A DNA stretch of 64,000 bases from Sphingomonas sp. NFR04 (GCF_900114095.1 NZ_FORV01000001.1:1-64000), one strand, 5' to 3'; shown: positions 15,964 to 25,206, counted from the first letter of the stretch. The notes: generated from the sequence alone by a model not told the origin. Numbers and translations: made by a program.

Positions 15964-16632
15964 ATGCGAAAGGTGCTCTGGGGCCTCTTTTTTGCTGTAG
16001 CAGGGGGGTGGCCCTCTGCAGTGCTTGCTCAAGCGACTACTCGCCCGTGTGGACCAGTCGAGGTTGCAGGCCCGGCCTGCTTGCTTGCTCGAACCGCCCT
16101 GCCAACTTTGCCTCCTGGCAAGATATACTGGTATCTCGACCGATTTCCGTCGAGAGCCGCTGCCGAGCGAGCTGCTGCGCCGGCGAGCGTTGTTGCGGAG
16201 GCGTTTGGCTCAATCTGGCTTTTCACCATCGCAACACGAGGTTGGCATGCTCGTGGCGGCAAGCACGTCTCCACCGTTGGGCCGCTCCCGACCGGGCCAG
16301 CATCCGCCTATACTGCGGAATATATTCGATCCGTCTTCAACCCTGGCACGACTGCGCCGTTACACGTCCACTCTGGTCCTGAGGCCTTCTTCGCGGTTGA
16401 AGGCGATACCTGTCTGGAGACTCCCGCAGGGGTGCGTACCGGGCGGGGTGCGGGCAACAACATGATGATCGAGGCAGGCCCGCCGATGCTCTTGATGGCG
16501 ATAGGGAAAGTCCCTCGGAAGGGGTTTGCGCTCATCCTTCATGATGCCAGCCAGCCTCCTACAACTCTAACGCAGGCGTGGAAGCCTCAAGGCCTTTGCT
16601 CGCGGCAACTCGCAGCTGATCAGGCTCGTTGA
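15964..16632 (+). CDS. secreted cupin-domain protein
   Basis: The 222-residue product starts with a Sec signal peptide (MRKVLWGLFFAVAGGW, ending SAVLAQ). The mature part contains a conserved-barrel cupin signature, HVHSGPEAFFAVEGDTCLET, whose two His and Glu would bind a metal. LPPGKIYWYLDRFPSRAAAE precedes it. It may be a periplasmic sensor or enzyme; no substrate can be assigned. The start at 15964 was preferred over in-frame codons upstream because it begins the signal peptide and follows GGGAAAG. Confidence 0.75.
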   Translation: MRKVLWGLFFAVAGGWPSAVLAQATTRPCGPVEVAGPACLLARTALPTLPPGKIYWYLDRFPSRAAAERAAAPASVVAEAFGSIWLFTIATRGWHARGGKHVSTVGPLPTGPASAYTAEYIRSVFNPGTTAPLHVHSGPEAFFAVEGDTCLETPAGVRTGRGAGNNMMIEAGPPMLLMAIGKVPRKGFALILHDASQPPTTLTQAWKPQGLCSRQLAADQAR

Positions 16633-16696
16633 CGCCCTCTTAGACCCCTCCGCCTAGGCAGTCGACGAATGGCGCGCGAACGCAGCGCGCTAGAGG

Positions 16697-16749
16697 CTGC
16701 TTTCAGGAAGCACGGATTAGCGTTCTAGCGGCAGGAGTGGGCGCATAGC
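16697..16749 (+). repeat. dispersed intergenic repeat, copy
   Basis: Begins CTGCTTTCAGGAAGC and ends CTAGCGGCAGGAGTGGGCGC. It occupies the gap between the cupin and DUF1349 genes. Confidence 0.55.
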
Positions 16750-16857
16750 CGTAACGTGGTTAGCGCCGCGGCCGATGCGGCGCAGATGCTGCCAGCGCTT
16801 GCCGGCGTCTGGCTAAGCAGACATGTTCGCCTTCCACGCTTAGGGTGAGAAGGTCCA

Positions 16858-17634
16858 ATGCAAATGGCTTCTGGAAGGTTTGTGTCGAAGGCAGCGTCGC
16901 TATCGACCGCCATGGCGCTGCTGGTTAGTGCCGCGTCCGCAGCACTGGCGTTCCGCGAACCTGTTCAGCAGACTGGCGGCGCGACGGCTCTCGGCACAGC
17001 CCGGCCCAGAAGCACTCCGGTATCTAATCGCATGCTGCTCAACCGCCTGAGCTCTCTTCCGTTTGCATTGAAATTAGCCGGTCAGGCGGAGAACGTCACT
17101 GTCGCTGGAGACAGCCTTACCGTCGTAGCTCCGGCCGGCAGTGACCTTTATGCACCAGCTGATGGGCCGGCGAAGGACACAGCTCCCCGTGTGACCTTTA
17201 CGCCTCGCGGCGACTTCATCTTCTCGGCTCGGGTCGCCCGACCGGAGAGCGGAAAGTATGAAGGTGGCGCCTTGATCATTTCAGCCTCACCCCACCAATG
17301 GGCCAAGGTGCTATTCGAGCGGTTGACCGAGACGACGCATGCGGTCAGTTCAAGCGTGGCATCTCCGGTCAGCGACAATTCTTATCACATGCGAATTCCG
17401 GCAGGGGCACCCGCTGTTTGGCTCAAGATCGTGCGAGTGGGCGGCTCAGTGATGCTATATGCCTCAGAAGATGGCCAACGTTGGGAGATACTCCGGGACT
17501 TCCCGCTTGCCGCTTCCGCAGCAGTGGAAGTCGGCTTCGTGAGTCAGGCGCCTAGCGGCCATCACTACGCAGCTCGGTTCAGCGATGTGCACTATCAATC
17601 CACAGCGCTGAAGGATTACTGGCAAGGGATGTAG
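16858..17634 (+). CDS. secreted DUF1349-like protein
   Basis: The 258-residue protein has an N-terminal signal peptide (residues ~1-32, SLSTAMALLVSAASAALAF). The remainder resembles DUF1349 beta-sandwich proteins, which are concanavalin-like. Visible segments are DGPAKDTAPRVTFTPRGDF, a hydrophobic core ALIISASPHQWAKVLFE, PAVWLKIVRVGGSVMLYASE, GQRWEILRDFPL and VEVGFVSQAPSGHHYAARFS. A carbohydrate-binding or surface role is typical of the fold but unproven. GAGAAGG precedes the ATG. It stands alone, with repeat DNA on both sides. Confidence 0.65.
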   Translation: MQMASGRFVSKAASLSTAMALLVSAASAALAFREPVQQTGGATALGTARPRSTPVSNRMLLNRLSSLPFALKLAGQAENVTVAGDSLTVVAPAGSDLYAPADGPAKDTAPRVTFTPRGDFIFSARVARPESGKYEGGALIISASPHQWAKVLFERLTETTHAVSSSVASPVSDNSYHMRIPAGAPAVWLKIVRVGGSVMLYASEDGQRWEILRDFPLAASAAVEVGFVSQAPSGHHYAARFSDVHYQSTALKDYWQGM

Positions 17635-17773
17635 TTTTGGCCAAAGGCTAGTTTCGCTTAATGCCCTTGGGCAGAGTTGGCGGCTGCCCGCTGATTGCAG
17701 ACTGGTCTCGGTTTGGCGCAATCTCGGCAGCTATCGATTTTTTCTCCGCTTTATTCTGATTGCAAGTGGGACT

Positions 17774-17890
17774 CGCTCAACGGCGATATGGCATAGGGGT
17801 TTCACGTCGTCCGACGGAGGGCTATCCATGACCGCTTTAAGGGAGCGCTACGGAGCCTCTGAGCGGCAGGAAGTGGGCGCGATGCTGTCA
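17774..17890 (+). repeat. duplicated ~109-bp segment copy B, containing a dispersed repeat
   Basis: Second copy of 15736-15844. It differs by small changes around the G tract and near CTATCCATGACCGC. It is not placed in front of any gene. The gap 17635-18638 otherwise shows no coding sequence; 18400-18500 is locally AT-rich without identifiable content. Confidence 0.8.
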
Positions 17891-18119
17891 AGCATCCTGC
17901 ATTCCAAAGCTTCGCATCCACTTACCCGGCTAGTAGGCTCACCGGATTATCAAAACCCGGCGGTCGATAGATAGAACCGGCGGAGCCGACTTCCCACCGC
18001 ATCGAGCAGTGCGCATTTAGGAAGGTCCTGAAGCCCCGCGGATCGCAATGAGCCGGACGCGCAACCGCCGGCCCTTTCCCCTTCGGCGGACCTAACAAAT
18101 TGCGATCCAAAGTCCCGAC

Positions 18120-18181
18120 ATGTCCGCTTCTGGGAAGCCGGCGGGCACCTTTGAACGGCAGGAAGTGGGCGCCTTGCTGCC
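18120..18181 (+). repeat. dispersed intergenic repeat, copy
   Basis: Begins ATGTCCGCTTCTGGGAAGCC and ends TTGAACGGCAGGAAGTGGGC followed by GCCTTGCTGCC. This is the last clear copy in the window. Confidence 0.6.
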
Positions 18182-18638
18182 ATACGGCTTCGCGCCGAGT
18201 GGATGGCGGGTTCTGTCAGAAGCTGCCCTTCAAACGAGACCGGCGAACGACCGACCTTGGTCGGGAGCAGCCGCCAAACAAAGATCAGCGCGGCATATTC
18301 AGTCCGACGGAGATGCCTGAAAACTCCCTGTCCCACGATTCGTGCGCTTGGCTCCCGTCTCCTCTCTGAAACGTTGCCCCCTTCCCCGTTCATCGAGACA
18401 AAATGGCGCCGAGAGTTGATGGTATTTTTGATGGCACCAAGGCAATCACCACTGCACAATTATCACCTATTATCAATGGCTTAAATCACTTTCGCGGCAC
18501 CCGTAGGGGTCACCAAATTGCCTTCCCAAGGCATTCCAGAACATGCCCTGCGCGGGTGCGACGCCGGTCCGAGCGGCAATGCCGGCCGATCCCGATCCCG
18601 CCTACTGAGATACGCCCGTCACTCCGCTCACCGAACCG

Positions 18639-18735
18639 ATGGTGCCCGGCCCGAACGGCGATGTCTATGTCCGCATCTATGGCGCGCTCACGGCGAAGCT
18701 GCCGGTGATCGTGCTGCACCGTGGCCCCGCGGCGG
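18639..18735 (+). pseudogene. prolyl-iminopeptidase-like hydrolase, N-terminal scrap
   Basis: One frame reads MVPGPNGDVYVRIYGALTAK then LPVIVLHRGPAA, which resembles the start of proline-iminopeptidase-like alpha/beta hydrolases up to the HGGPG oxyanion region (here HRGPA). Nothing after that fits. It ends next to the SDR gene. Confidence 0.45.
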
Positions 18736-18805
18736 CGCAGGTGAAGATCTTCCAGCGTCGATATGCCGACCGTCCAGGCGCCCCCGGTCGGTCGGCGCCG
18801 GCGGT

Positions 18806-19558
18806 TCAGATCTGCGTCAGGCCCCCGTCGACGAACAGCTCCGCGCCGTTGATGAAGCTCGCATCGTCCGACGCCAGGAACAATGCGGCCTTGGCGATCT
18901 CCTCGGGCCGACCGACCCGGCCGACGGGGATCTGGGTGGCGAGATAGTCCTTGATCCCCTGCGCCTGATCGCCGCCACCGAACACGTCGTTCAGGCCGAT
19001 CGTCTCGGTCGGCCCGGGGCTGACCACGTTCACACGGATGCGACGCTCCTTGAGGTCGAGGATCCAGCTCCGCGCCAGAGCGCGCACCGCGGCCTTGCTC
19101 GCACCATAGACGCTGAACGCGGGCGTTCCCGAAGAGCCGGCGTTGGAACTGGTCAGCACGATCGAAGCACCGTCCTTCAGCAGCGGCAGCGCCTTCTGCA
19201 CGGTGAAGATCGTCCCTTTCACGTTCGTGTCGAACGTCCGCTGATACTGTTCCTCGGTGATGGCGCCGAGCGGAAGCATGTCGCCGCCGCCGGCATTGGC
19301 GAACAGGACGTCGATCTGGACGTGCCGCTGCTGGACGGCGTCATAGACCTTGTCGATGTCGCCCAGGTTGGACATGTCCGCGCGCACCCCGGTGACTCCG
19401 CCGCCGATCTCCTTCACCGCGGCATCGAGCACGTCCTGCCGCCGGCCGGTGATGAATACCGTGGCACCTTCCGCAATAAATGCCTTGGCAGTCGCGAGGC
19501 CGATGCCGCTGGTCCCGCCGGTAACGACGACGACCTTCTGGTTGAACCGCTCCGTCAT
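18806..19558 (-). CDS. short-chain dehydrogenase/reductase
   Basis: A 250-residue classical SDR that would oxidise or reduce an alcohol/carbonyl with NAD(P). It has the cofactor motif TGGTSGIG, the structural NAG in LFANAGGG, catalytic Ser in IVLTSSNAG and the YxxxK pair in VYGASKAAV. The usual C-terminal [20 protein letters not shown] and VDGG are present. The ATG at 19558 follows GGAG. A LysR gene begins 113 bases away on the other strand, the standard layout for a regulator and its target. Substrate is unknown. Confidence 0.9.
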   Translation of the reverse strand: MTERFNQKVVVVTGGTSGIGLATAKAFIAEGATVFITGRRQDVLDAAVKEIGGGVTGVRADMSNLGDIDKVYDAVQQRHVQIDVLFANAGGGDMLPLGAITEEQYQRTFDTNVKGTIFTVQKALPLLKDGASIVLTSSNAGSSGTPAFSVYGASKAAVRALARSWILDLKERRIRVNVVSPGPTETIGLNDVFGGGDQAQGIKDYLATQIPVGRVGRPEEIAKAALFLASDDASFINGAELFVDGGLTQI

Positions 19559-19671
19559 GGTGAATCTCCTGCATATCGGCGGCGGAAGCGCCGCTGTCCC
19601 GCTGAGATGCACCCTGAACGCTGGGTCTTGTAGTCAGCAGTTCCGGCACGTAGCGTTCCAGGAAAGGAACG

Positions 19672-20589
19672 ATGATGCGAACGGACCTCAACAATCTGGC
19701 TTATTTCGCGGAGGTGGTGCGCCATGGCGGCTTCGCCGCCGCGGGACGCGCGCTCCGCGAGCCCAAGTCCAAGCTCAGCCGGCGCGTCGCAGGGCTGGAA
19801 GAGCGTCTGGGACTGCGGTTGATCGAGCGCTCCAGCCGGCGGTTCCGAGTGACGGATGTTGGTCAGGCATTTTACGAACGCTGTCGCGCGATGCTCGCCG
19901 AAGCCGATCAGGCCGAGGCGCTGGTGCTGCAGGCGCAGGCGGAGCCGCACGGCCGCATCCGGTTCAGCTGCCCCACCGGCATGGTGGCGCCGGTGTCCGA
20001 GGTGATGACGACCTTTCTCGCGCGATACCCGAAAGTGCGCCTGCAACTGATCGCTAGCGACCGGGGCGTCGATCTCATCGAGGAGCGTATCGATGTGGCG
20101 CTGCGGGTGAGAACGGAGCTGACCAGCGACGCGGAGCTGACGGTTCGGTCGCTCGGGCGTTCGGTCCGCATCCTTGTCGCCGCCCCGCACCTCGCCAGCC
20201 AGATTGCCTCGGTCGAGCAGCTCGCGACGGTGCCGACGCTATCGACCAACGACGAACATGACGTGGTCGAATGGAATCTGACGACCGACGAGGGTGCGAA
20301 GCAGACGGTGCAGGTCGAGCCGCGCATGGGCTGCACCGACATGGATCAGCTCCTCAAGGTCGCCTTGGCCGGACACGGCGTAGCGCTGCTGCCGGATCGT
20401 GTCTGTCGGCCCGCGCTGAATGCCGGCCAGCTTGTCCGCGTACTCCCGGCCTGGCACGGGCAGGTCGGCATCGTCCACCTCGTCTTCACGACCCGACGGG
20501 GCCTGCCCCCAGCGGTGCGGGCATTGATCGACCATCTGGCGCAGTCGTTCCCGCCTGCGATCGGTGTGGGCGCCGGACATCCGACTTGA
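19672..20589 (+). CDS. LysR-family transcriptional regulator
   Basis: The 305-residue protein has the LysR winged helix-turn-helix at residues 1-63 (LAYFAEVVRHGGFAAAGRAL, then KLSRRVAGLEERLGLRLIER) and a periplasmic-binding-like effector domain after residue 90 (RIRFSCPTGM, VGIVHLVFTTRRGLPPAVR). The SDR gene transcribed away from it is the likely target, and the shared 113-bp gap would hold the operator. Either of two adjacent ATG codons (19672 or 19675) may be the start; AAGGAA precedes them. Confidence 0.9.
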   Translation: MMRTDLNNLAYFAEVVRHGGFAAAGRALREPKSKLSRRVAGLEERLGLRLIERSSRRFRVTDVGQAFYERCRAMLAEADQAEALVLQAQAEPHGRIRFSCPTGMVAPVSEVMTTFLARYPKVRLQLIASDRGVDLIEERIDVALRVRTELTSDAELTVRSLGRSVRILVAAPHLASQIASVEQLATVPTLSTNDEHDVVEWNLTTDEGAKQTVQVEPRMGCTDMDQLLKVALAGHGVALLPDRVCRPALNAGQLVRVLPAWHGQVGIVHLVFTTRRGLPPAVRALIDHLAQSFPPAIGVGAGHPT

Positions 20590-20786
20590 AGGACTCCGGG
20601 GCGCTTGTCGAATGCCGCGCTGAGAAGCAGCTGCGTCCGTGCTTAAGATGCAGCCGCCGCATACACCACCGCTTCGGACTCCACCGCCACGTCCGCCAAC
20701 GATCCCCGGAATGATACAAGCGATCGATGGACGTATGCCTTGGTGGGCGCCAGGTGGCTTGTCTCAGCCCTCCGCCGCCCCGCCGC

Positions 20787-21425
20787 TCATCCCAGCGTCG
20801 GCCGGATCACATTGGGGATAGCGCTCGTCACGGGTGGATCAGGATAATATTGCGCGGTCTGCTGCGCTTCCTGCGCTGCTGCCGTACCACGTAGCAGCTC
20901 GATCAGGCGCAGCGCCTCGTCCAGCCCGGAGGAGATGCCGCCGCCGGTGAGCCGGTCGCGGTCCTTCGTGAAACGGGGATGGCCATCGGCGACTTTCACC
21001 AGGGGGAAGCTCGCCAGCAGATCGGGGATGGTCGACCAGTGGGTCGTGGCGGTGTACCCGTCGAGCAGCCCGGCCGCGGCAAGCAGAAGCGCGCCCGTAC
21101 ATACCGAGCAGATCCAGCGGCTCTGTGCGGCCTGCCCGACCAGGAAATCCAGATAGGTGCGATCCGGCCCCCGAACCATCGGCGTCAACGTCGCCGAACT
21201 CGCGCCGGGCACCCAGAGCGCGTCGTACGGCGCGGGGACGGGCAAGCCATTCGGTACGTCCAGCACGATCCCGCAGCCGCTGCGGACCGGGCCGGGCTGC
21301 AGCGCTACCAGGTCCACCTGCAGCCCCGCCCAAAAGAACATTTCCGATGGCCCGCAGACGTCGAGCAGATCGACGCCTTCGTAGACGGGGATCAATATCT
21401 TCGGCTGGGCGGATACGGCCACCAT
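20787..21425 (-). CDS. DJ-1/PfpI family protein (isocyanide-hydratase-like)
   Basis: The 212-residue protein belongs to the DJ-1/PfpI superfamily. It has the N-terminal PVYEGVDLLDVCGPSEMF with the conserved Glu/Asp region and the nucleophile elbow ICSVCTGALLLAAAGLL followed by GYTATTHW. That pattern is typical of isocyanide hydratases and of the sensor domain of GATase1-type AraC regulators; no DNA-binding domain is attached here. Its ATG overlaps the tyrosinase stop (TGATG), so the two genes form an operon. A role in processing reactive products of tyrosinase is an inference from context. Confidence 0.8.
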   Translation of the reverse strand: MVAVSAQPKILIPVYEGVDLLDVCGPSEMFFWAGLQVDLVALQPGPVRSGCGIVLDVPNGLPVPAPYDALWVPGASSATLTPMVRGPDRTYLDFLVGQAAQSRWICSVCTGALLLAAAGLLDGYTATTHWSTIPDLLASFPLVKVADGHPRFTKDRDRLTGGGISSGLDEALRLIELLRGTAAAQEAQQTAQYYPDPPVTSAIPNVIRPTLG

Positions 21426-23011
21426 CAACGTATCTCCATCGTGAACGGCTCCGGCGCCTCCGCCAGCGCGGCCGCGGCAATTCCGGATTTACGGAGCATG
21501 CGCGGGCCGCCGCCCAGTTCGCCTTGGCGCGTGCGTATCTCTACTTCGACATTGCCCTGCTCCGCGGCTTCGGCCGGAAGCCGGAAGTCCGCGGAGCTTT
21601 TCAGATGGGTCTGGCAATTGGCGCAGCCCTCCACATGCCAGCGGCTCAGCACTGCCTCCCGCCCCAGCAAGCGGCGCTCGCCGTCCACCTCCGCATAGGC
21701 GGTAATCAGGAACGATCCACGGATCTTGGAACGATCGACGCCGGCGACGTGCAGCGTCCGCTCTTCCTCGGCCAGCGTGGTCAGCAGCAGAGCGTCGCTT
21801 GGGGTAGCTGCCGCATGGGCATAGCTATCCAGCGACCCGGGGCCGTAGGTGTAGCCGAGCTGCGATTCGATATCGATACAGTCGTTGGAGGTGTAGACGC
21901 CGCCTTCCCGCATCTTGAATGGGTTCAGCGGCGTTTCCATCGTGATGGGCGCATCGGGGTCGCCGCCAGCCGGTGGCGGATTGTTGGCGCCGTACACCGC
22001 CCCGGGATCGTTCGAATCGATGGTGAAGCTGGTCGTCGCTCCGTGGCGGCGTTGCCAAATCCAGAAGGTGTAATCGATGAAGCAGTGGTGGAAGAAGAAG
22101 ATCGGGTCGAGCCCCGCCGTATCATTCTCTCCCATGTCACCATTGGCGCCCGGGATGGGAGACATGTCCCCCTGCCCCGGCACGTCGAAGCCGCCTACGG
22201 CCAGATGCATGCTGTTATGCGGACTCTCCAGCGATCGCACCGGTTTTTTAGGGTGCGCGTCGTTCCACGCGCCTTGCGACGTCGTGTTGGAAAACAGCGT
22301 GTAATTGGGCGCATTCAGACAGGCGACGAACTTGCTGTAGACTTCTCCCATCACATGCCCGTCGATCGTGATCGTGGAGGTCAACCAGTTCACGATGTTG
22401 CCATTCAGGATTTTCACATTCTCGGCATAGTCCGGGAACTTGGCGTTATGGGCTGCCGTCGCGGCCTGATCCGCCGGTGTGCCGACCAATCCCGATAATG
22501 GATAGCGCACGGTCTCATAGCCTGCGGGCTTGCTGTAGAGCGCATTGTCGCCTTTGACATTGTCTACGATCGACACCGGCAGCTTGAAAGAGCGCAGGGG
22601 ATTGTCGATCTTCACCCCGTCCAGTTCGAAGAACTCGTCGGTAAGGGCATGCGGGATACCGTTGCTCCGGGAATCTTCGCTGCACTCGTCCCAGAATGGC
22701 AGCATCACGCTCTCGCAGCCCGGGATGCTCTGCAGCGCCTTCTCCAGCGAATGGAGATACGCGCGGTGCCAGGTTGGGAAAAGCACGGTCCCATGCTGAC
22801 AATAGCCGCCCCACCAGGTGGGATCGGTCTCGCCGGGACCGCGAAACGGCTCCCCGTGATAGCCACCCAGAATAAAGAACGACCGGGGATCTTCCGGATC
22901 GAGTTCCTTGATGCCCTTCCAGGCACGCATCAGTGTTTCGAGTTCGGTCTTATTCCCACGGTCGTAATCAGCCTGAATATCTGCAAGCGAACGGCGAACC
23001 CCCACCTTCAT
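21425..23011 (-). CDS. tyrosinase/polyphenol oxidase with C-terminal extension
   Basis: This type-3 copper enzyme would hydroxylate phenols and oxidise catechols to quinones. It has 528 residues. CuA ligands lie in GGYHGEPF and YCQHGTVLFPTWHRAYLHSL. CuB ligands lie in SPHNSMHLAVGG and DPIFFFHHCFIDYTFW. A ~170-residue C-terminal part after the catalytic core resembles a beta-rich capping domain, with a CxxC (EGCANCQTH). No export signal is apparent, though a copper chaperone or Tat partner might be involved. The ATG at 23011 follows a strong GGAGGAG. The DJ-1 gene overlaps its 3' end. Confidence 0.88.
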   Translation of the reverse strand: MKVGVRRSLADIQADYDRGNKTELETLMRAWKGIKELDPEDPRSFFILGGYHGEPFRGPGETDPTWWGGYCQHGTVLFPTWHRAYLHSLEKALQSIPGCESVMLPFWDECSEDSRSNGIPHALTDEFFELDGVKIDNPLRSFKLPVSIVDNVKGDNALYSKPAGYETVRYPLSGLVGTPADQAATAAHNAKFPDYAENVKILNGNIVNWLTSTITIDGHVMGEVYSKFVACLNAPNYTLFSNTTSQGAWNDAHPKKPVRSLESPHNSMHLAVGGFDVPGQGDMSPIPGANGDMGENDTAGLDPIFFFHHCFIDYTFWIWQRRHGATTSFTIDSNDPGAVYGANNPPPAGGDPDAPITMETPLNPFKMREGGVYTSNDCIDIESQLGYTYGPGSLDSYAHAAATPSDALLLTTLAEEERTLHVAGVDRSKIRGSFLITAYAEVDGERRLLGREAVLSRWHVEGCANCQTHLKSSADFRLPAEAAEQGNVEVEIRTRQGELGGGPRMLRKSGIAAAALAEAPEPFTMEIR

Positions 23012-23251
23012 GACAAGCTCCTCCCCCCATGATCCTGCAAACGATCGCACATCGACATGCATAGTTCATGTAAAATTAGCGCGGTACGATCTGACAAGGA
23101 TCCAGACCGTGCGACTCAATGCATGCATACAAATGTATCGGAACGATCTTCATTTGGGAATATGGTCATTCTACACAGAGGTAGATTTTCACCATATGAT
23201 CACAGCACAACTATGATGCTATAGAGGTGCGTGCAGCAGACTTCGTCCCGA

Positions 23252-23725
23252 ATGGATCTATTTATGCTGGAAGGGAAATGGACGTATAGAAGCTACCGGA
23301 ACGATTCCGATTTTGTCGGGAAAGACGCGGCGACAGCGCTTGCGCAAATCATGGACGAAGGCGTACTCGATCTAGAGATGCGCAGTACGGACATGTTCGG
23401 TGGCGGGCTCGGCCTGGGCCAGAACCATGCGCTGTCGCTCGAAGGGAAGCTTCTAGGCGGCGATCCCGTCCAATTTTCGATGATTGGCATCGGCATCGCA
23501 GGGACACCGACAGCCGGCTGGCGCTATCACTATCACGGACAGCTGGGCTTCGGCTGGCCGAGCGGAGTCGATCAGATCCCCAGTCTTGTCGGGACGGTGG
23601 TTCGCGTCGTGGCGCATGGTGATCATGCACCCGCCGGCGTCACCGCATCCTTCATCGCGGTGCAGCATCGCAACCCGCCGCAGCCGCGCCTGCGCCGCAG
23701 GTCGGCGCTGACCATCGGCCTGTGA
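23252..23725 (+). CDS. hypothetical protein, probable small beta-barrel
   Basis: No firm family is recognised. The product (157 residues from the ATG at 23252; a GTG at 23231 would add seven) begins MDLFMLEGKWTYRSYRND and has alternating hydrophobic strands with Gly-rich turns (FGGGLGLGQNHALSLEGKLL, TPTAGWRYHYHGQLGFGW). The GKW(T) N-terminal signature recalls lipocalin- or avidin-like barrels, but this is only a structural guess. It is transcribed away from the tyrosinase operon across a 240-bp AT-rich gap containing ATGCATGCAT (23119-23128), which may carry both promoters. Confidence 0.6.
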   Translation: MDLFMLEGKWTYRSYRNDSDFVGKDAATALAQIMDEGVLDLEMRSTDMFGGGLGLGQNHALSLEGKLLGGDPVQFSMIGIGIAGTPTAGWRYHYHGQLGFGWPSGVDQIPSLVGTVVRVVAHGDHAPAGVTASFIAVQHRNPPQPRLRRRSALTIGL

Positions 23726-24133
23726 GCGAAGGCAGCACATCCGGGCCGGATTGGATCAATCGCCCTTAACCCTTGCGGGTGACGGGCAATTCGGTCGTCC
23801 TTGCGCTCGCCGGAGCGCGCATGTGCCGGGATCGAGAGCGACCAGCGCGGGCGAGGACACCCGCTTCGCTGCGGACCTCCCGTTGCTGGCTAGGCAGCAA
23901 TTGTGAAGGTTTGGCGGGCAGGCGCCCGCGCATGGCGCCTGCCGGACGGGCAGCGCGATGTCGCAGGGGCGAGCGCATCGGTCGCGTCCGCAATCGACGT
24001 CGGATCGTTGGGCCGGAGAGGAAGGAAAGGATCTGGCTGCCCGCGACCGCGAGCAGCTTGGCGCCTGTGGACATGGCGCACCCGGTCGCGCCGCTGCGGC
24101 GCGAGCGATAGACCGACCCCGCAGGATCGGTAG
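23726..24133. other. gap without recognisable content
   Basis: The ~400 bases between the hypothetical barrel gene and the rpmE hairpin show no convincing gene on either strand. Open frames here are of low-complexity GC-rich composition with no family motif. No repeat of the 13-18 kb family was noticed. Confidence 0.5.
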
Positions 24134-24159
24134 ACGCCGGGCCCCGAAAGACCCGGCGT
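24134..24159 (-). terminator. hairpin downstream of rpmE
   Basis: ACGCCGGG pairs perfectly with CCCGGCGT across a ten-base loop, starting eight bases after the rpmE stop codon. No U tract follows, so termination strength is uncertain. Confidence 0.5.
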
Positions 24160-24166
24160 GAACGGC

Positions 24167-24397
24167 TTACTTCTTGCCGAGCGTGAGGCCGCCGAAGCGC
24201 TTGTTGAAGCGCGCGACCTGGCCACCCTGGTCGAGCAGCTGACCGCGACCGCCGGTCCAGGCCGGGTGCGCGAGCGGATCGATCTCGAGCTGCATGAGAT
24301 CGCCTTCCTTGCCCCAGGTGGAGCGCGTCTCGTACACGGTGCCGTCGGTCATCTGCACCTTGATCATGTGGTAGTCGGGGTGGGTGTTCTGCTTCAC
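24167..24397 (-). CDS. rpmE: 50S ribosomal protein L31
   Basis: Protein of the large ribosomal subunit near the central protuberance. The 76-residue sequence begins [19 protein letters not shown] and ends [12 protein letters not shown], both characteristic of bacterial L31. No cysteine is present, so this is the zinc-independent (C-minus) form. It stands left of the fabZ block with a hypothetical membrane gene between them. A hairpin follows its stop. Confidence 0.95.
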   Translation of the reverse strand: MKQNTHPDYHMIKVQMTDGTVYETRSTWGKEGDLMQLEIDPLAHPAWTGGRGQLLDQGGQVARFNKRFGGLTLGKK

Positions 24398-24479
24398 ATC
24401 GAATTCCTTGGAAAAAGCCGCCGGTTTCCGACCGGCAGCGGACGCGCGCGCCTAGCAGAGGCCAGGCGCCAACGCAACC

Positions 24480-24695
24480 TCATTGCCGCATGCCCCACCA
24501 GCGGCGGAGCGCGACGAGCGACCAGATCGCCTCGACCACACCGAACGGCCAGGCCCCCTGGAGGAAGCCATAGGCCGAGCCGAGCAGACAGGCACCGGCA
24601 AAGCCGAGCACCCACCAGGTCGAGCGCGCCTCCAGCGCATAGGTGACCAGCATCGCCGTCACCGCGAACAGGCCGAACCAGGTCAGTGCGTCCAT
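24480..24695 (-). CDS. small membrane protein, function unknown
   Basis: The 71-residue protein is almost entirely hydrophobic, with two to three predicted membrane helices (WFGLFAVTAMLVTYALE, WWVLGFAGACLLGSAYGF, GVVEAIWSLVALRRWW). It resembles short two-helix proteins often annotated as conserved membrane proteins of unknown function. It sits 31 bases downstream of fabZ on the same strand and is probably co-transcribed. No function can be proposed. Confidence 0.7.
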   Translation of the reverse strand: MDALTWFGLFAVTAMLVTYALEARSTWWVLGFAGACLLGSAYGFLQGAWPFGVVEAIWSLVALRRWWGMRQ

Positions 24696-24726
24696 GGTCC
24701 GGCCCTTTCGTCGTCGACCAGCCGCC

Positions 24727-25206
24727 TCAGGCGCTGGGCGGATCGGCGATCATCGCGGTGAACTCGCATTCCGCCGCCACTTCGCCGTCGATCATCGCCT
24801 TGCCCGCGAACTTGCTGACGCGCGACCGCTTCTGCAAGAATTCGACATGGAGCTTGAGCAGCACGCCCGGCTCCACCGGCTTGCGGAACTTCACGTTGTC
24901 GATCGCCATGAAGTAGACGAGCTTGCCCGAGCCGGCGAGCTCCATCGACTCGACCGCCAGCACGCCCGAGGCCTGGGCGAGCGCCTCGACGATGAGCACG
25001 CCCGGCATGATCGGACGACCCGGGAAATGGCCCTGGAAGAAGGGCTCGTTGATCGTCACCGCCTTCACCGCCACGATCGACTTGTGGAGGATCAGCTCCT
25101 CCACGCGGTCGACCAGCAGCATCGGAAAGCGGTGGGGCAGCGCCGCCATCACCCGCCCGATATCGAGCGGACCGATGTTGCTGCCCCCCTGCTCTTCCCC
25201 GCTCAC
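24727..25206 (-). CDS. fabZ: 3-hydroxyacyl-ACP dehydratase FabZ
   Basis: FabZ removes water from 3-hydroxyacyl-ACP in fatty-acid elongation. The 159-residue hot-dog-fold enzyme shows [12 protein letters not shown], the catalytic His in [17 protein letters not shown] and the catalytic Glu in LIVEALAQ. The start is GTG at 25206, overlapping the ompH stop by four bases. It closes the bamA-ompH-fabZ run; lpxD and lpxA, which often lie here, are missing. The lack of lpx genes agrees with the sphingolipid-rich outer membrane of sphingomonads. Confidence 0.95.
   Translation of the reverse strand: MSGEEQGGSNIGPLDIGRVMAALPHRFPMLLVDRVEELILHKSIVAVKAVTINEPFFQGHFPGRPIMPGVLIVEALAQASGVLAVESMELAGSGKLVYFMAIDNVKFRKPVEPGVLLKLHVEFLQKRSRVSKFAGKAMIDGEVAAECEFTAMIADPPSA

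Noticed and set aside
13870..18181. CRISPR array
   Set aside because: The repeats are kilobases apart, variable and without regular spacers.
23766..24074. Candidate small gene between the barrel protein and rpmE
   Set aside because: Both strands give Arg/Pro-rich low-complexity translations with no motif or ribosome binding site.
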